A DNA stretch of 32,735 nt from an uncultured Neisseriaceae bacterium (GCA_946481965.1 CAMLPN010000023.1:1-32735); one strand, 5' to 3'; counted from the first letter of the stretch, positions 1-9,293 are shown. Notes: generated by a model not told the origin, from the letters alone. A program made the numbers and translations.

Positions 1-393
1 ATTAATTAATAATTTTATTTTCATATACTACTCAAAACATGATTTTCCAAAAAAACTGACAAGCATGGTAAATTGAGATTTCCATAGAAAACGGTTATCA
101 AAACTCGTTTTTGCGGTTAAATTAAATGAGAACAGCAAGCTTGAATCTAAAATTTTTAGTTTAAATAAAAGTCTAAATTTAAACCTTTTGGCCTGTTGCA
201 AGAAATAATTATTTATATCCCAAACAAGATGCAATTCAATAATTCTGGTCATTAAACCAGCCTATCAAAAGAACCCAATCTGTAAAAAATTTTGCCAATA
301 ATTATTAATATCGGTGAGGCTTTCAACAGCTAAAATGATCAGAGTTTTTAGCAGCCAATATTTCAATATTCATCATACAGATTGATTAAAATT
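1..393. other. AT-rich region with no supported gene
   Basis: This stretch downstream of proS is very AT-rich. The only open frame (28-252, minus) encodes a low-complexity 74-residue peptide rich in Phe, Leu and Lys. It has no recognisable motif and no clear ribosome binding site, so I treat it as chance. No tRNA, repeat or other element was seen. Confidence 0.6.
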
Positions 394-420
394 AAAACCA
401 GACTTAAACAGTCTGGTTTT
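394..420 (-). terminator. Rho-independent terminator of proS
   Basis: There is a perfect 10-bp inverted repeat, AAAACCAGAC (394-403) and GTCTGGTTTT (411-420), with a 7-base loop. Read on the minus strand it lies just past the proS stop codon and runs into a T-rich tail. The flanking A and T tracts would let it work in both directions. Confidence 0.85.
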
Positions 421-432
421 AGGCTACAAAAA

Positions 433-2151
433 TTACTTTTGTTTAAGTAGCGTGCACATGTGAGACACTACCGTATCAATAGCCATTTCGGTAGCCTCAG
501 TGTCTTTCCTTGCCTGATATTCAACCTTACCAGCTTTCAAGCCACGATCACCAATCACAATCCGATGCGGAATGCCAATCAATTCAGAATCATGCAGCAA
601 CACCCCAGAGCGTTCATCGCGATCATCCAGTAATACATCCACCCCTGCCTGCTGTAATTGTTGATACAGGTCATCAGCAGCAGCCTTTACGTCAGCCGAC
701 TTTTTATAATTCATGGGCACGATCACGACCTTAAACGGTGCCATCGCCTCTGTCCAAATAATACCGCGTTCATCATTATTTTGTTCAATAGCTGCTGCTA
801 CCACGCGAGTAATCCCGATACCATAACAGCCCATTTCCAGTACTATGTTTTTACCATTCTGATCCAGAACTGTAGCTTGCAAAGCTTCTGAATATTTTGT
901 TCGTAGCTGAAATACATGACCTACTTCAATACCGCGCGCCAGTTTCAGATTACCTTGACCACAAGGACTGGGATCACCGGCAATCACATCACGTAAATCA
1001 ACAAATTCTGGTTCTGCTGCATCACGACCAAAATTAAAGCCTTGGAAATGATAATCGTCTTCATTAGCACCAATTACCCAGTCAGCTCCAGTTGCGGTAG
1101 CAAAATCAGCATAAACCTTGCCATGAAAGCCCACTGGACCTAAAGATCCACCATGAGCACCATTAAAAGCCGCTTCTATAGCTTCGTTTGAAGCCATCGC
1201 TAATGGCGATTTCACTCCGGCCAATTTTTCAGCTTTGATTTCATTCAGGTGATGATCACCACGCACCAGTAACAGCACAACAGTGCCTTCTTCTTCACCT
1301 TCTACAACCAGAGATTTTAAGGTCTGTTCAGTTGGTACTTGCAAATATTCAACCAATTGTTCAATACTGCGGACATTTGGTGTATGTAATTTAGTTAAAG
1401 ACTTAGTAGCACTTTGGCGCTGACCGCTCAGTGGTAAAGTAGTTGCTAATTCAACATTGGCTGCATAATCTGATGCATCACTGTATGCAATGACATCTTC
1501 GCCACTCTCTGCCAATACCTGAAACTCATGCGAACCAGTTCCACCAATACTACCAGTGTCGGCTGCCACTGGACGATAATCCAGTCCTAACCGATCAAAT
1601 ATACGACAATAAGCATTAAACATATCCTGATACGATTGTTGCAATGATTCAAAAGTCGTGTGGAATGAATAAGCATCCTTCATCACAAATTCTCGTGCCC
1701 GCATTACCCCAAAGCGTGGGCGCACTTCATCGCGAAATTTAGTCTGAATATGATAAAAATTTAACGGCAATTGTTTATAGCTGCGGATTTCACTGCGTAC
1801 GATATCAGTAATGACTTCTTCACAGGTAGGACCCAGACAAAACTCGCGTTCATGGCGGTCAGTAATACGTAACAATTCCTTACCATAAAAAGACCAGCGT
1901 CCACTTTCCTGCCATAACTCAGCCGGTTGTACCACCGGCATCAGTAATTCAATAGAACCGGCACGATTCATTTCTTCGCGAACAATATGCTCAACCTTGC
2001 GTAAGACACGCAAGCCCATTGGCATCCACGTATATAACCCACTCGCTAGGCGACGGATCATCCCGGTACGCAGCATAAGTTTATGACTGGCTAGCTCCGC
2101 TTCTGCTGGAGCTTCTTTTAGTGTCGAAATATAAAACTGACTGGCTTTCAT
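433..2151 (-). CDS. proS: Prolyl-tRNA synthetase (ProRS, bacterial long type)
   Basis: Class II aminoacyl-tRNA synthetase that charges tRNA-Pro with proline in the cytoplasm. The 572-residue length is usual for the bacterial form with an inserted editing domain. The N-terminal catalytic part carries the class II landmarks: [13 protein letters not shown] near residue 33, then GPTCEE and the [17 protein letters not shown] motif 2 region around residues 107-155. An insertion at about 225-400 fits the domain that clears mischarged Ala-tRNA-Pro. Motif 3 is at [16 protein letters not shown], followed by an anticodon-binding domain (VVIVPMN to the end). The start is set by GGGAG about 8 bases upstream of the ATG. 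It is divergent from hemG and ends at its own terminator. Identification is very secure. Confidence 0.97.
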   Translation of the reverse strand: MKASQFYISTLKEAPAEAELASHKLMLRTGMIRRLASGLYTWMPMGLRVLRKVEHIVREEMNRAGSIELLMPVVQPAELWQESGRWSFYGKELLRITDRHEREFCLGPTCEEVITDIVRSEIRSYKQLPLNFYHIQTKFRDEVRPRFGVMRAREFVMKDAYSFHTTFESLQQSYQDMFNAYCRIFDRLGLDYRPVAADTGSIGGTGSHEFQVLAESGEDVIAYSDASDYAANVELATTLPLSGQRQSATKSLTKLHTPNVRSIEQLVEYLQVPTEQTLKSLVVEGEEEGTVVLLLVRGDHHLNEIKAEKLAGVKSPLAMASNEAIEAAFNGAHGGSLGPVGFHGKVYADFATATGADWVIGANEDDYHFQGFNFGRDAAEPEFVDLRDVIAGDPSPCGQGNLKLARGIEVGHVFQLRTKYSEALQATVLDQNGKNIVLEMGCYGIGITRVVAAAIEQNNDERGIIWTEAMAPFKVVIVPMNYKKSADVKAAADDLYQQLQQAGVDVLLDDRDERSGVLLHDSELIGIPHRIVIGDRGLKAGKVEYQARKDTEATEMAIDTVVSHMCTLLKQK

Positions 2152-2308
2152 AGATATCTCCCAAAACAGCCAGTATTGTACCAGTCTCCGGCCAGTAAAA
2201 AAGCCTGAATTGATTACTTTATATTTAACTTAAGCAATTCGGTTATATTAAGCATTAACCATATTAAGCGTGGTATGATTCATAATATCTAATCACGAAG
2301 TTTTGCTC

Positions 2309-2833
2309 ATGAAATATCTGCTTATCTACAGCAGCCGTTTTGGCTATACGTATAAGATTGCACAGATACTGGAAAAGCAATGGACAGCAGCCGGTATTTT
2401 AGTCAGCGTAGTTAATCTGAACGAAGCCCCCGCCCTCAAACTCGGTGATTATGATCAAATCATCATTGGCGCCTCCATTCGTTATGGTCACTATGCAGCA
2501 AAACTGGCTGTCTGGCTCAGACAAAATCAACATGTACTCAATCAAAGCCGAACCGCCTTTTTTAGTGTCAGCATACTGGCTAATAAGCCGCATCGCAGCA
2601 CGCCTGAAACTCATACTTATACTCGCAAATTTTTCGAAAAATCTCCTTGGCAACCTGATGTAATTGGTATTTTTGCCGGTGAATTACATTATGCCAAATA
2701 TAATCTGATTGATCGGTATATGATGAAACTGGTTATGAAAATCAACAAAGGTGAAACCAATCTTAAAGCACATATTGAATATACAGACTGGCAAAAAGTA
2801 CGTGAATTCGGAGAACGGGTAATGAAGATCTAG
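2309..2833 (+). CDS. hemG: Menaquinone-dependent protoporphyrinogen IX dehydrogenase (HemG-type flavodoxin)
   Basis: Flavodoxin-fold protein of 174 residues that matches the HemG family along its length. HemG oxidises protoporphyrinogen IX to protoporphyrin IX at the inner membrane, passing electrons to the quinone pool, in the next-to-last step of haem synthesis. Visible marks are an N-terminal FMN phosphate loop (YSSRFGYTYKIA, residues 7-18), the HemG-typical IIIGASIRYGHY (about 52-63), FFSVSILANKP, and a basic segment DRYMMKLVMKINKGET near residue 140 in the long loop that separates HemG from ordinary flavodoxins. I chose ATG 2309 over an in-frame TTG at 2303 because GAAG lies 8 bases before the ATG and the protein then begins MKYLLIYSS as the family does. 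It converges on ackA. Confidence 0.9.
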   Translation: MKYLLIYSSRFGYTYKIAQILEKQWTAAGILVSVVNLNEAPALKLGDYDQIIIGASIRYGHYAAKLAVWLRQNQHVLNQSRTAFFSVSILANKPHRSTPETHTYTRKFFEKSPWQPDVIGIFAGELHYAKYNLIDRYMMKLVMKINKGETNLKAHIEYTDWQKVREFGERVMKI

Positions 2834-2990
2834 CAAAACGATTGGTGATAAGCAAGTAGGTATGAAATCTTATTCATCGATAATTTTACTCAGTTAAAAA
2901 CATCATTACTGGGCCTGAATTTTCTTATTTGACTGAAAGGTGTATTTTAGCATTTCAATACAGCCAAGTTCAAACTGCCAATCGATATAA

Positions 2991-3026
2991 AAAAACTGAC
3001 TTTATCGGAAAATAAAGTCAGTTTTT
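2991..3026. terminator. Bidirectional terminator between hemG and ackA
   Basis: A perfect 15-bp inverted repeat (arms 2991-3005 and 3012-3026) with a 6-base CGGAAA loop. Five A residues lead one arm and five T residues end the other, so transcripts from both convergent genes can end here. It lies 158 bases past the hemG stop and 65 bases past the ackA stop. Confidence 0.9.
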
Positions 3027-3091
3027 AATTAAAAGCTGGAAAAGCTAAATACGACTATGTTTATTTTTACCAGAGTTTATCTGAGGGTAAA

Positions 3092-4297
3092 TTACAGTTC
3101 CATACCTGTCAGATGAGCAGTATCTAAAGCAATCATCAGCTCTTCATTAGTAGGTACTACCATCACACAGCCCTTGCTCTCTTTAGTGCTGATAACACCA
3201 GCTTTACCAAAGCGTGCATCCAGATTAGCAGCTGGATCAAGGAACAGACCAAATACGTGCAAGTAATTAACTACTTTTTCACGCATAGTATTTGAGTTTT
3301 CACCGATACCACCAGTAAATACCAACGCATCCAAACCACCAGCAGCCACTGTCATGCTACCAATATATTTGGCCAAACGGTAAGCAAACACGCTTAAGGC
3401 CAGCTCTGCGCCTTGATCACCATTAGCAGCAGCTTCTTCTAGAACACGGCAGTCATTAGACAGATTAGATAGGCCAAGCATACCGCTTTCTTTATTAAGC
3501 ATTTCAGTAACCTGATCAATGCTCATATTGGCATTAGCAGCCAAGAAAGAGAAAATACTTGGGTCAACGTCACCACTACGGGTACCCATTACCAAACCTT
3601 CCAGCGGAGTCAGGCCCATGCTGGTATCCTGTGATTCACCGTTTTTAACAGCAGTAATAGACGCACCATTACCCAAATGGGCAATTACCATACTCATCTG
3701 TTTGATATCACGATTCAACAGAGATGCGGTTTCCTGAGCAACAAAACGATAGCTGGTACCATGCGCACCATAACGGCGTACACCATATTTTGTATATAAA
3801 CTGGTAGGAACAGCATAATGGAATGCATGAGGAGGCATAGTTTGATGGAAAGCTGTATCAAATACCGCAACCTGTGGTAATGCAGGAAATGCTTTTTGTG
3901 CAGCTTCAATACCGAGAATATGAGCAGGATTGTGCAATGGAGCCAGAACAATACATGCTTCTATATCCTTCATTACTTCAGGAGTAATCACAGTAGAATG
4001 AGTAAAGCGTTCACCGCCATGTACAACGCGATGACCAATCGCTTTGACGCGATCGTATAAACCTAATTTTTTCAACTCAGCCAGCAAAGCCATTACTGCG
4101 CCGGAGTGATCATAAGCATCACTTAAGTCTATTTTTTCTTTTTCACCATTTACTTTGAAGGTGATATAGGCATCAGGAGTGCCTACTTTTTCAGCCAGAC
4201 AACTCATTAATACTTCTTTTTTGGCCACATCCATTACAGCAGCCTTTACAGAAGAACTACCACAATTCAGTATTAATACCAAATCTTGATTACTCAT
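3092..4297 (-). CDS. ackA: Acetate kinase
   Basis: Interconverts acetyl phosphate plus ADP with acetate plus ATP, the substrate-level phosphorylation step of the Pta-AckA overflow pathway. At 401 residues it has the usual length. ASKHA-fold marks run in order: LNCGSSSVK at residues 10-18, GHRVVHGGE near 88, the FDTAFH loop, HLGNGAS, GLTPLEGLVMGTRSGD, and FTGGIGENS near the C-terminus for nucleotide binding. The ATG is preceded by AGGA at a normal distance. It lies 60 bases downstream of the NlpC/P60 lipoprotein gene on the same strand, so they may share a transcript, although the functions are unrelated. No pta is present in the window. Confidence 0.97.
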   Translation of the reverse strand: MSNQDLVLILNCGSSSVKAAVMDVAKKEVLMSCLAEKVGTPDAYITFKVNGEKEKIDLSDAYDHSGAVMALLAELKKLGLYDRVKAIGHRVVHGGERFTHSTVITPEVMKDIEACIVLAPLHNPAHILGIEAAQKAFPALPQVAVFDTAFHQTMPPHAFHYAVPTSLYTKYGVRRYGAHGTSYRFVAQETASLLNRDIKQMSMVIAHLGNGASITAVKNGESQDTSMGLTPLEGLVMGTRSGDVDPSIFSFLAANANMSIDQVTEMLNKESGMLGLSNLSNDCRVLEEAAANGDQGAELALSVFAYRLAKYIGSMTVAAGGLDALVFTGGIGENSNTMREKVVNYLHVFGLFLDPAANLDARFGKAGVISTKESKGCVMVVPTNEELMIALDTAHLTGMEL

Positions 4298-4357
4298 AAT
4301 TGTTTTTTTCCTGTTTATATACTTCAGTCATTAACAAAGAACAACAGTTCTTTAAAA

Positions 4358-4882
4358 TTAACGGGCAAACAGCGTTCGAGCATCAGTAAAACGCTGATTA
4401 AAATAGGGCTGATCCAATCTTGCAGTACGAATATTGCCATTACTAGAAGGCGCATGAATAAACTGACCATCACCGATGTACAGTCCAATATGGGAATAGC
4501 TTTGGCCATTAGTATTGAAAAAAACCAAATCGCCTATCCGTAGATCCCGTTTATGAATTGGTGTAGACACAGCAGCAATATCACGAGCAGTGCGAGGTAA
4601 ATTTACCTGTAATGCCTGCTTATAAATATATTGCACCATGCCACTACAATCAAACCCATTTTCACGACTGCTACCACCATAGCGATAGGGTGTACCAATC
4701 AGACTCAGGCTTTGCAACAACAATTCCTGACTGCCAGCAGCATGACTGACTTTAGTAATCCTGATCGGTTGTAGATGATGATCAGGTAGCACAACCACTT
4801 TTTTAACCGGGTCGCCACAGCCAGCCACAACCAGAACCAGCGCGCTTAAAAAAGCACGCCGTTTTGCATTACACGTAACCAT
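4358..4882 (-). CDS. NlpC/P60-family lipoprotein, probable cell-wall peptidase
   Basis: A 174-residue lipoprotein with an NlpC/P60 cysteine peptidase domain, a family that usually cuts peptidoglycan peptides next to gamma-D-Glu-diaminopimelate. The N-terminus has basic residues, a hydrophobic stretch and a lipobox ending at Cys22 (LVVAGC). Glycine at +2 predicts outer-membrane sorting. The catalytic domain spans about 52-174: GTPYRYGG, nucleophile Cys79 in FDCSG, His131 in SYSHIGLYIG, and His143 in FIHAPS as the third triad member. This is the Spr/MepS-like small lipoprotein plan. The precise bond cut cannot be read from sequence. It has its own promoter-like element upstream and ackA follows downstream. 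Confidence 0.9.
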   Translation of the reverse strand: MVTCNAKRRAFLSALVLVVAGCGDPVKKVVVLPDHHLQPIRITKVSHAAGSQELLLQSLSLIGTPYRYGGSSRENGFDCSGMVQYIYKQALQVNLPRTARDIAAVSTPIHKRDLRIGDLVFFNTNGQSYSHIGLYIGDGQFIHAPSSNGNIRTARLDQPYFNQRFTDARTLFAR

Positions 4883-4887
4883 TATTG

Positions 4888-4907
4888 TTTTACCCTATTT
4901 TACCCTA
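4888..4907 (-). repeat. Two tandem copies of a 10-bp unit in the 5' leader of the NlpC/P60 gene
   Basis: The unit TTTTACCCTA occurs twice with no gap just upstream of the lipoprotein start codon. On the minus strand it reads TAGGGTAAAA twice, so each copy holds a Shine-Dalgarno-like AGGG. Only the nearer copy lies close enough to the ATG to act as the ribosome binding site. Confidence 0.7.
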
Positions 4908-4940
4908 ATTGATTACAATTTTTTAAATGCTCTGGCTCTT

Positions 4941-4949
4941 ATTGTAGCA
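4941..4949 (-). promoter_or_regulatory. Candidate extended -10 promoter for the NlpC/P60 gene
   Basis: On the minus strand the sequence TGCTACAAT fits an extended -10 element (TGnTATAAT) with one mismatch. It lies about 60 bases upstream of the start codon. No good -35 is present at 17 bases, as is usual for extended -10 promoters. Confidence 0.4.
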
Positions 4950-5221
4950 CGAGCCCCAGACAATATCTGTATACAAATAAATATTCAATAACATCATTAC
5001 TCATTCTAACTTTGTCGTACAAAACCTACAAAACAAAATTGATGCTAATAATTTCTACTTTTACTGCTTGACAGGGGTGCAGGCCAATAATAGAGTACAA
5101 ACACTAATTTAAATTTATAGATAGAGTTTATCTTCCGTATCAAACACATAAGAACTGAATATAAAGTAATTAAATCAGCCATCTATAAATTTAATATCTA
5201 CATACAGAGACAGGACGTAAT
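4950..5221. other. AT-rich intergenic region between divergent genes
   Basis: Together with the leader at 4883-4949 this makes a 339-base gap between the NlpC/P60 gene and the flavoprotein gene. Apart from the promoter candidates at 4941-4949 and 5068-5096 I see no ORF, hairpin or repeat in it. Confidence 0.5.
5068..5096 (+). promoter_or_regulatory. Candidate sigma70 promoter for the nitronate monooxygenase-like gene
   Basis: A consensus -35 TTGACA (5068-5073) is followed after 17 bases by TAGAGT (5091-5096), a 4-of-6 match to the -10. The predicted transcript would carry a leader of about 120 bases before the ATG at 5222. Confidence 0.5.
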
Positions 5222-6391
5222 ATGCAGGAATTTGCACCACTCATCATCCGCAACCATCAGTTAATCCCCATTGTGCAAGGCGGGATGGGGGTTGGTGTTT
5301 CTGCTTCTGGTCTGGCCAGTGCAGTGGCGCGTGAAAATGGTGTAGGCACCATTGCCAGTGTGGACTTACGCCATCTACATCCTGATCTGCTCGCTCAATC
5401 CAAACAACATCCTACACAGGAAAAATACGACATACTTAATCGCATAGCACTTGATCGTGAAATCAAATCAGCTTTAACACAATCTCAGGGCAAAGGCATG
5501 ATTGCAGTCAACGTCATGAAAGCGGTTAAAGATCATCATGCTATGGTGCAACAATCTTGCGAATCTGGCGCTCATGCTATCGTTATGGGAGCAGGTTTAC
5601 CCCTTGATTTACCAGAAATGACGGCTGATTTCCCAGATGTGGCTTTATTACCTATTCTGTCAGAATCACGTGGTATCTCTATTATCTTGAAGCGATGGAT
5701 GAAAAAAAATCGTTTGCCTGATGCCATTGTAATTGAGCATCCTGCTCATGCTGCTGGACATTTAGGTGCAGCTACCGTATCAGGTGTAAACGACGAACGC
5801 TTTGATTTCAAACGTGTGCTGGAAGAAACATTCGAGCTATTCAAAAAATTGGGGCTCGAGCGAGAAAAAATTCCGCTTATTATTGCAGGCGGTATGGCAA
5901 ACTTTCAAAAAATATCATTAGCATTAAAAGAATGGGGGGCAGCTGCTGTGCAGATTGGTACAGCTTTTGCCGTCACCAAAGAAGGCGATGCACACTTGAA
6001 TTTTAAAAAAATGCTCGCTGGTGCTGAAGGTGAACAAATTGTCGAATTTATGTCGGTTGCCGGTTTACCGGCACGTGGTATTAAAAATAAATTTCTTGAT
6101 AGCTATCTTAAGCGCGAAACCATACTACAAAACAATGCCAAAGCTGATCCGCGTCGTTGTACGCAAGGCATAAATTGTTTGTCTGTTTGTGGTTTACGCG
6201 ACGGACTGGATAAAGCCGGACAATTTTGTATTGATTTAAAACTGGCTGCTGCTTGGCGCGGAGAAACTGATAAAGGTTTATTCTTTCGTGGCAAAGATCC
6301 ACTACCCTTTGGTCAGGCCATGCGTAGTGTCAAAGAAACCATTGCCTATCTTTTGACTGGAGAAACCCAGACTGTACAGAAAAGTGCTTAA
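5222..6391 (+). CDS. Nitronate monooxygenase-like FMN flavoprotein
   Basis: A 389-residue TIM-barrel flavoprotein of the nitronate monooxygenase / 2-nitropropane dioxygenase family. Members oxidise alkyl nitronates, or act as NAD(P)H-dependent flavin oxidoreductases or enoyl reductases. The fold is shown by IVQGGMGVGVS (17-27), VMGAGLP (121-127), EHPAHAAGHLG (172-182) with His180 at the position of the catalytic His in the family, the FMN phosphate site IIAGGMAN (220-227), and AVQIGTAF (242-249). The C-terminal part carries four cysteines (313, 319, 323, 336) in a CX5CX3CX12C layout that is not part of the minimal barrel. The gene stands alone between its own promoter and a long gene-free stretch. 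The exact substrate is unknown; the family assignment is firm. Confidence 0.85.
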   Translation: MQEFAPLIIRNHQLIPIVQGGMGVGVSASGLASAVARENGVGTIASVDLRHLHPDLLAQSKQHPTQEKYDILNRIALDREIKSALTQSQGKGMIAVNVMKAVKDHHAMVQQSCESGAHAIVMGAGLPLDLPEMTADFPDVALLPILSESRGISIILKRWMKKNRLPDAIVIEHPAHAAGHLGAATVSGVNDERFDFKRVLEETFELFKKLGLEREKIPLIIAGGMANFQKISLALKEWGAAAVQIGTAFAVTKEGDAHLNFKKMLAGAEGEQIVEFMSVAGLPARGIKNKFLDSYLKRETILQNNAKADPRRCTQGINCLSVCGLRDGLDKAGQFCIDLKLAAAWRGETDKGLFFRGKDPLPFGQAMRSVKETIAYLLTGETQTVQKSA

Positions 6392-7047
6392 AAAATATAA
6401 TTTAATCACCGATTAATAATTAAATAGGCTATTTTGACTAGATTTATTATTCAATGAACTAATGAAAAATGGTGCAAATAATATTTCCACTAGACAAGAA
6501 AAGCTATTGTTTAGCCGATAAATGAAAAAATTTCTATTAAAATCAATTAAGAGATTAAATAAATAATATATTCATCCTAATTTTATTGCTGCTAAACACT
6601 GATAAAATACTAATATGCAATTAATCAGATGAATAATTAAAATAAAAGCATAAGAATTTTATGAAAAAGCATGGTATTTATAACCAAACATTAATCGAAC
6701 AGATCCTTTTTTGTTACATGCATCGATAAATATCCCCTAATAAAGATCTATAAAATATCAGTGGAAAATGATTCTCAAGAAAAAAGCTAAAGTATGATTA
6801 GAAATCACAAAATGGCTATTAAAACATCATGCCCGTATAAATTTAAAAAACAATTAAGCAGTAATGACCTTGTACCTAAATTTATCAGAGACTCATCTAT
6901 AAATCTTTGGTAAACATAGCAAATGTTTAATAATTAATCATGAATATAAAGATAGGGTTATCAATAAGATTAATTATTCAAGGCTTATGGGCTGACCGGA
7001 TCTGTGAATTAATGATAATATTACCACCATAAAATTCTAATTGCTGA
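6392..7047. other. 656-base AT-rich stretch without a supported gene
   Basis: No frame longer than a few dozen codons is open in either direction. A weak AT-rich hairpin (TTAATC 6402-6407 and GATTAA 6411-6416) just after the flavoprotein gene may end its transcript. A 22-codon frame at 6661 (starting MKKHGIYNQ) has no match I recognise. The dapC promoter should lie near 6990-7020, where GATAAT (7014-7019) is a -10 candidate with a poor -35. Confidence 0.5.
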
Positions 7048-8241
7048 ATGAATATGAACCCCAGACTAGAAATGCTGCAACCCTATCCTTTTGCGCGCCT
7101 GCGTAATCTTATGGATGGATTGGAAGCACCAGCTCATTTAAAACCAATCGCCTTACACATTGGTGAACCAAAACACCCTACACCAACTGTATTAAAACAG
7201 GCAATGGTCAACCATCTGGATGGTTTATCTGTTTATCCGGTAACAGCAGGTTTACCACAGTTACGTAAGGCTTGTGCACAGTGGCTAGCGCATCGCTATA
7301 ATGGAATCAATGTGAACCCTGATACGGAAATTTTGCCTGTTTTAGGGAGTCGCGAAGCGCTATTTGCATTTACACAAACTATTATCAATCCTACTGGTAT
7401 TCACAAACCTATAGTAATTAGTCCTAATCCGTTTTACCAGATTTACGAAGGTGCAGCTTTACTGGCTGGAGCACAAATAGAATACGTTAACTGCAATGCA
7501 CCGCGTTTTATTCCACAATGGCACCAGATTGATAGCGACACCTGGTCACAAGTTCAACTTGTTTTTGTCTGTACACCAGCCAATCCCAGTGGTGCAGTAA
7601 TGAATCTGGCAGATTGGCAGGAACTGTTTGCTTTGCAGGATAAATATGATTTTGTCATTGCTTCAGATGAGTGTTATTCTGAAATTTACTTTGACGACAA
7701 CAACAAACCACTCGGCATATTAGAAGCAGCCACAAAATTAGGCCGAACTTTTGAAAAACTGGTCATGTTTACCAGCCTATCTAAGCGTTCTAATGCCCCC
7801 GGCTTACGTTCCGGATTTGTAGCTGGTGACAGCAAATTATTGGCAGACTTTTTAATTTATCGCACCTATCATGGCAGCGCCATGAGTTTACCGGTTCAGT
7901 ACGCCAGTATAGCCGCATGGGGTGATGAAGAACACGTGATTGCTAATCGTGAACTTTACCGTGAAAAATTTGCTCAGGTATTGCCAATTTTGCAACAAAA
8001 ATATATTGTTCAAAAACCTGACGCATCTTTTTATCTATGGCTAGCGGTTCCACAAGGTGATGATCTAGCCTTTACACAATTATTATGGCAAAAAGCTGCG
8101 ATTAAAGTTTTACCGGGACGGTTTTTAGCCAGAAATACTATACATGGTAATCCCGGAGCGGGATTTGTCCGTATTGCATTAGTTTCAGAATTGAAAGACT
8201 GCTTAGAAGCAGCCAGACGTATGATCGAAATCAACTTTTAA
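7048..8241 (+). CDS. dapC: N-succinyldiaminopimelate aminotransferase (DapC type)
   Basis: A fold-type I, PLP-dependent aminotransferase of 397 residues. It best fits the DapC form, which makes N-succinyl-LL-diaminopimelate from N-succinyl-2-amino-6-oxopimelate in lysine and peptidoglycan synthesis. Landmarks: LHIGEPKHPTP near residue 36, YPVTAGLPQLR near 65, GSREALFAF for PLP phosphate binding, CTPANPSGAV, the Asp/Tyr pair in SDECYSEIYFD, the Schiff-base lysine in SLSKRSNAPGLRSGF, and the carboxylate-binding arginine in GFVRIAL near the C-terminus. An ATG two codons further in (7054) is an alternative start; neither has a strong ribosome binding site. Closely related aminotransferases with other substrates cannot be excluded from motifs alone, but full-length resemblance to DapC is good. 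lysC of the same pathway lies 2.7 kb away. Confidence 0.85.
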   Translation: MNMNPRLEMLQPYPFARLRNLMDGLEAPAHLKPIALHIGEPKHPTPTVLKQAMVNHLDGLSVYPVTAGLPQLRKACAQWLAHRYNGINVNPDTEILPVLGSREALFAFTQTIINPTGIHKPIVISPNPFYQIYEGAALLAGAQIEYVNCNAPRFIPQWHQIDSDTWSQVQLVFVCTPANPSGAVMNLADWQELFALQDKYDFVIASDECYSEIYFDDNNKPLGILEAATKLGRTFEKLVMFTSLSKRSNAPGLRSGFVAGDSKLLADFLIYRTYHGSAMSLPVQYASIAAWGDEEHVIANRELYREKFAQVLPILQQKYIVQKPDASFYLWLAVPQGDDLAFTQLLWQKAAIKVLPGRFLARNTIHGNPGAGFVRIALVSELKDCLEAARRMIEINF

Positions 8242-8354
8242 ATTTTTGCAATGTTTTATCTGAAATTATTTAATAACACTGTAAATAATAATCTTTAATC
8301 AGCGTGGCCTAACAGTAATTTTTCTATTGATATGGTATTACACTGATAACTGCC

Positions 8355-8395
8355 AAAAAACCAAGTTCCAACTATTGTCCCAAACTTGGTTTTTT
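8355..8395. terminator. Bidirectional terminator between dapC and yicC
   Basis: A perfect 13-bp inverted repeat with arms at 8355-8367 (AAAAAACCAAGTT) and 8383-8395, and a 15-base loop. A-run and T-run flanks suit both convergent genes. It lies 113 bases after the dapC stop and 25 bases after the yicC stop. Confidence 0.88.
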
Positions 8396-8420
8396 TATGC
8401 TTGATAACTTGTGCGTTGAA

Positions 8421-9293
8421 TTATTCTACATTTTGTACTTGCTCACGCATTTGTTCAATTAATACTTTAAGTCCAACAGAAGCCTGAGTACATTCCATTG
8501 CAAAAGCTTTGCTACCCAAAGTATTGGCTTCACGATTTAATTCCTGCATCAAAAAATCTAACCGTTTACCCACACTACCTTTGTGCTCATTAATCAGTCG
8601 CCGAACTTCAACAATATGGGTTTGCAAACGGTTGAGTTCTTCATCCACATCTACCTTCTGCATAAACAATACAAATTCCTGTTTCAGACGCTCTGCATCC
8701 ACTTGTGCCACTGCTTCTCGCAGTCTGACTTCAGCTTTATGAATATAATCATGTAATAATTGCGGGAAAATATTTTGCACTTTAACAACAATAGCATTCA
8801 TTTCATCTAAACGTCCCATCAAATGCTGTTGTAATTTCTCCCCTTCACGCTGACGGGCTGATCTGAAATCACTTAGAACTTGCTCAAGCAAACTCAAAAC
8901 CCCCGCAATTAATACATCCTTATCTTCATTATTAGCAATCAGTACACCAGGAAAATGCAGAATGTCCGCCACTGTTAGTTTTCCCAAATCCTGGTACTGC
9001 AAACGTAACTGCGTATTAAAATCAACCAACTGAGCAACCAAATTATGGTCAATCGGCAACTTATCCATATTCTGAGCAGATAAATTCTGAATTTGGATAC
9101 GGCACTCCAGCTTACCTCTCATAATCTGCGCACTGATAATTTCGCGCATTCTCGCTTCTAAAGTGCGTAATTCTTCCGGCACTTTAAATTGAATGTCCAG
9201 ATAACGATGATTAACTGCCCGAAGTTCCAGATTAATTTGACGACTACCGAATTGCCCAGAAGCATTTGCATAGCCAGTCATACTTTGTAACAT
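8421..9293 (-). CDS. yicC: YicC-family endoribonuclease
   Basis: A 290-residue protein of the YicC family. The E. coli member is an endoribonuclease that takes part in small-RNA turnover. The N-terminus MLQSMTGYANA is the family signature. It is followed by LRAVNHRYLDIQFKVPEELR (about 26-45) and, in the C-terminal DUF1732 part, QKVDVDEELNRLQTH, VGKRLDFLMQELNREANTLGSK and IEQMREQVQNVE at the very end. Length and ends match the family, so the gene is intact. It is transcribed away from rph across a 156-base spacer that holds promoter candidates for both; the two genes are neighbours in many proteobacteria and both act on RNA. Confidence 0.95.
   Translation of the reverse strand: MLQSMTGYANASGQFGSRQINLELRAVNHRYLDIQFKVPEELRTLEARMREIISAQIMRGKLECRIQIQNLSAQNMDKLPIDHNLVAQLVDFNTQLRLQYQDLGKLTVADILHFPGVLIANNEDKDVLIAGVLSLLEQVLSDFRSARQREGEKLQQHLMGRLDEMNAIVVKVQNIFPQLLHDYIHKAEVRLREAVAQVDAERLKQEFVLFMQKVDVDEELNRLQTHIVEVRRLINEHKGSVGKRLDFLMQELNREANTLGSKAFAMECTQASVGLKVLIEQMREQVQNVE

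Noticed and set aside
28-252. 74-codon minus-strand open frame
   Set aside because: Low-complexity composition, no ribosome binding site and no recognisable motif in very AT-rich DNA.
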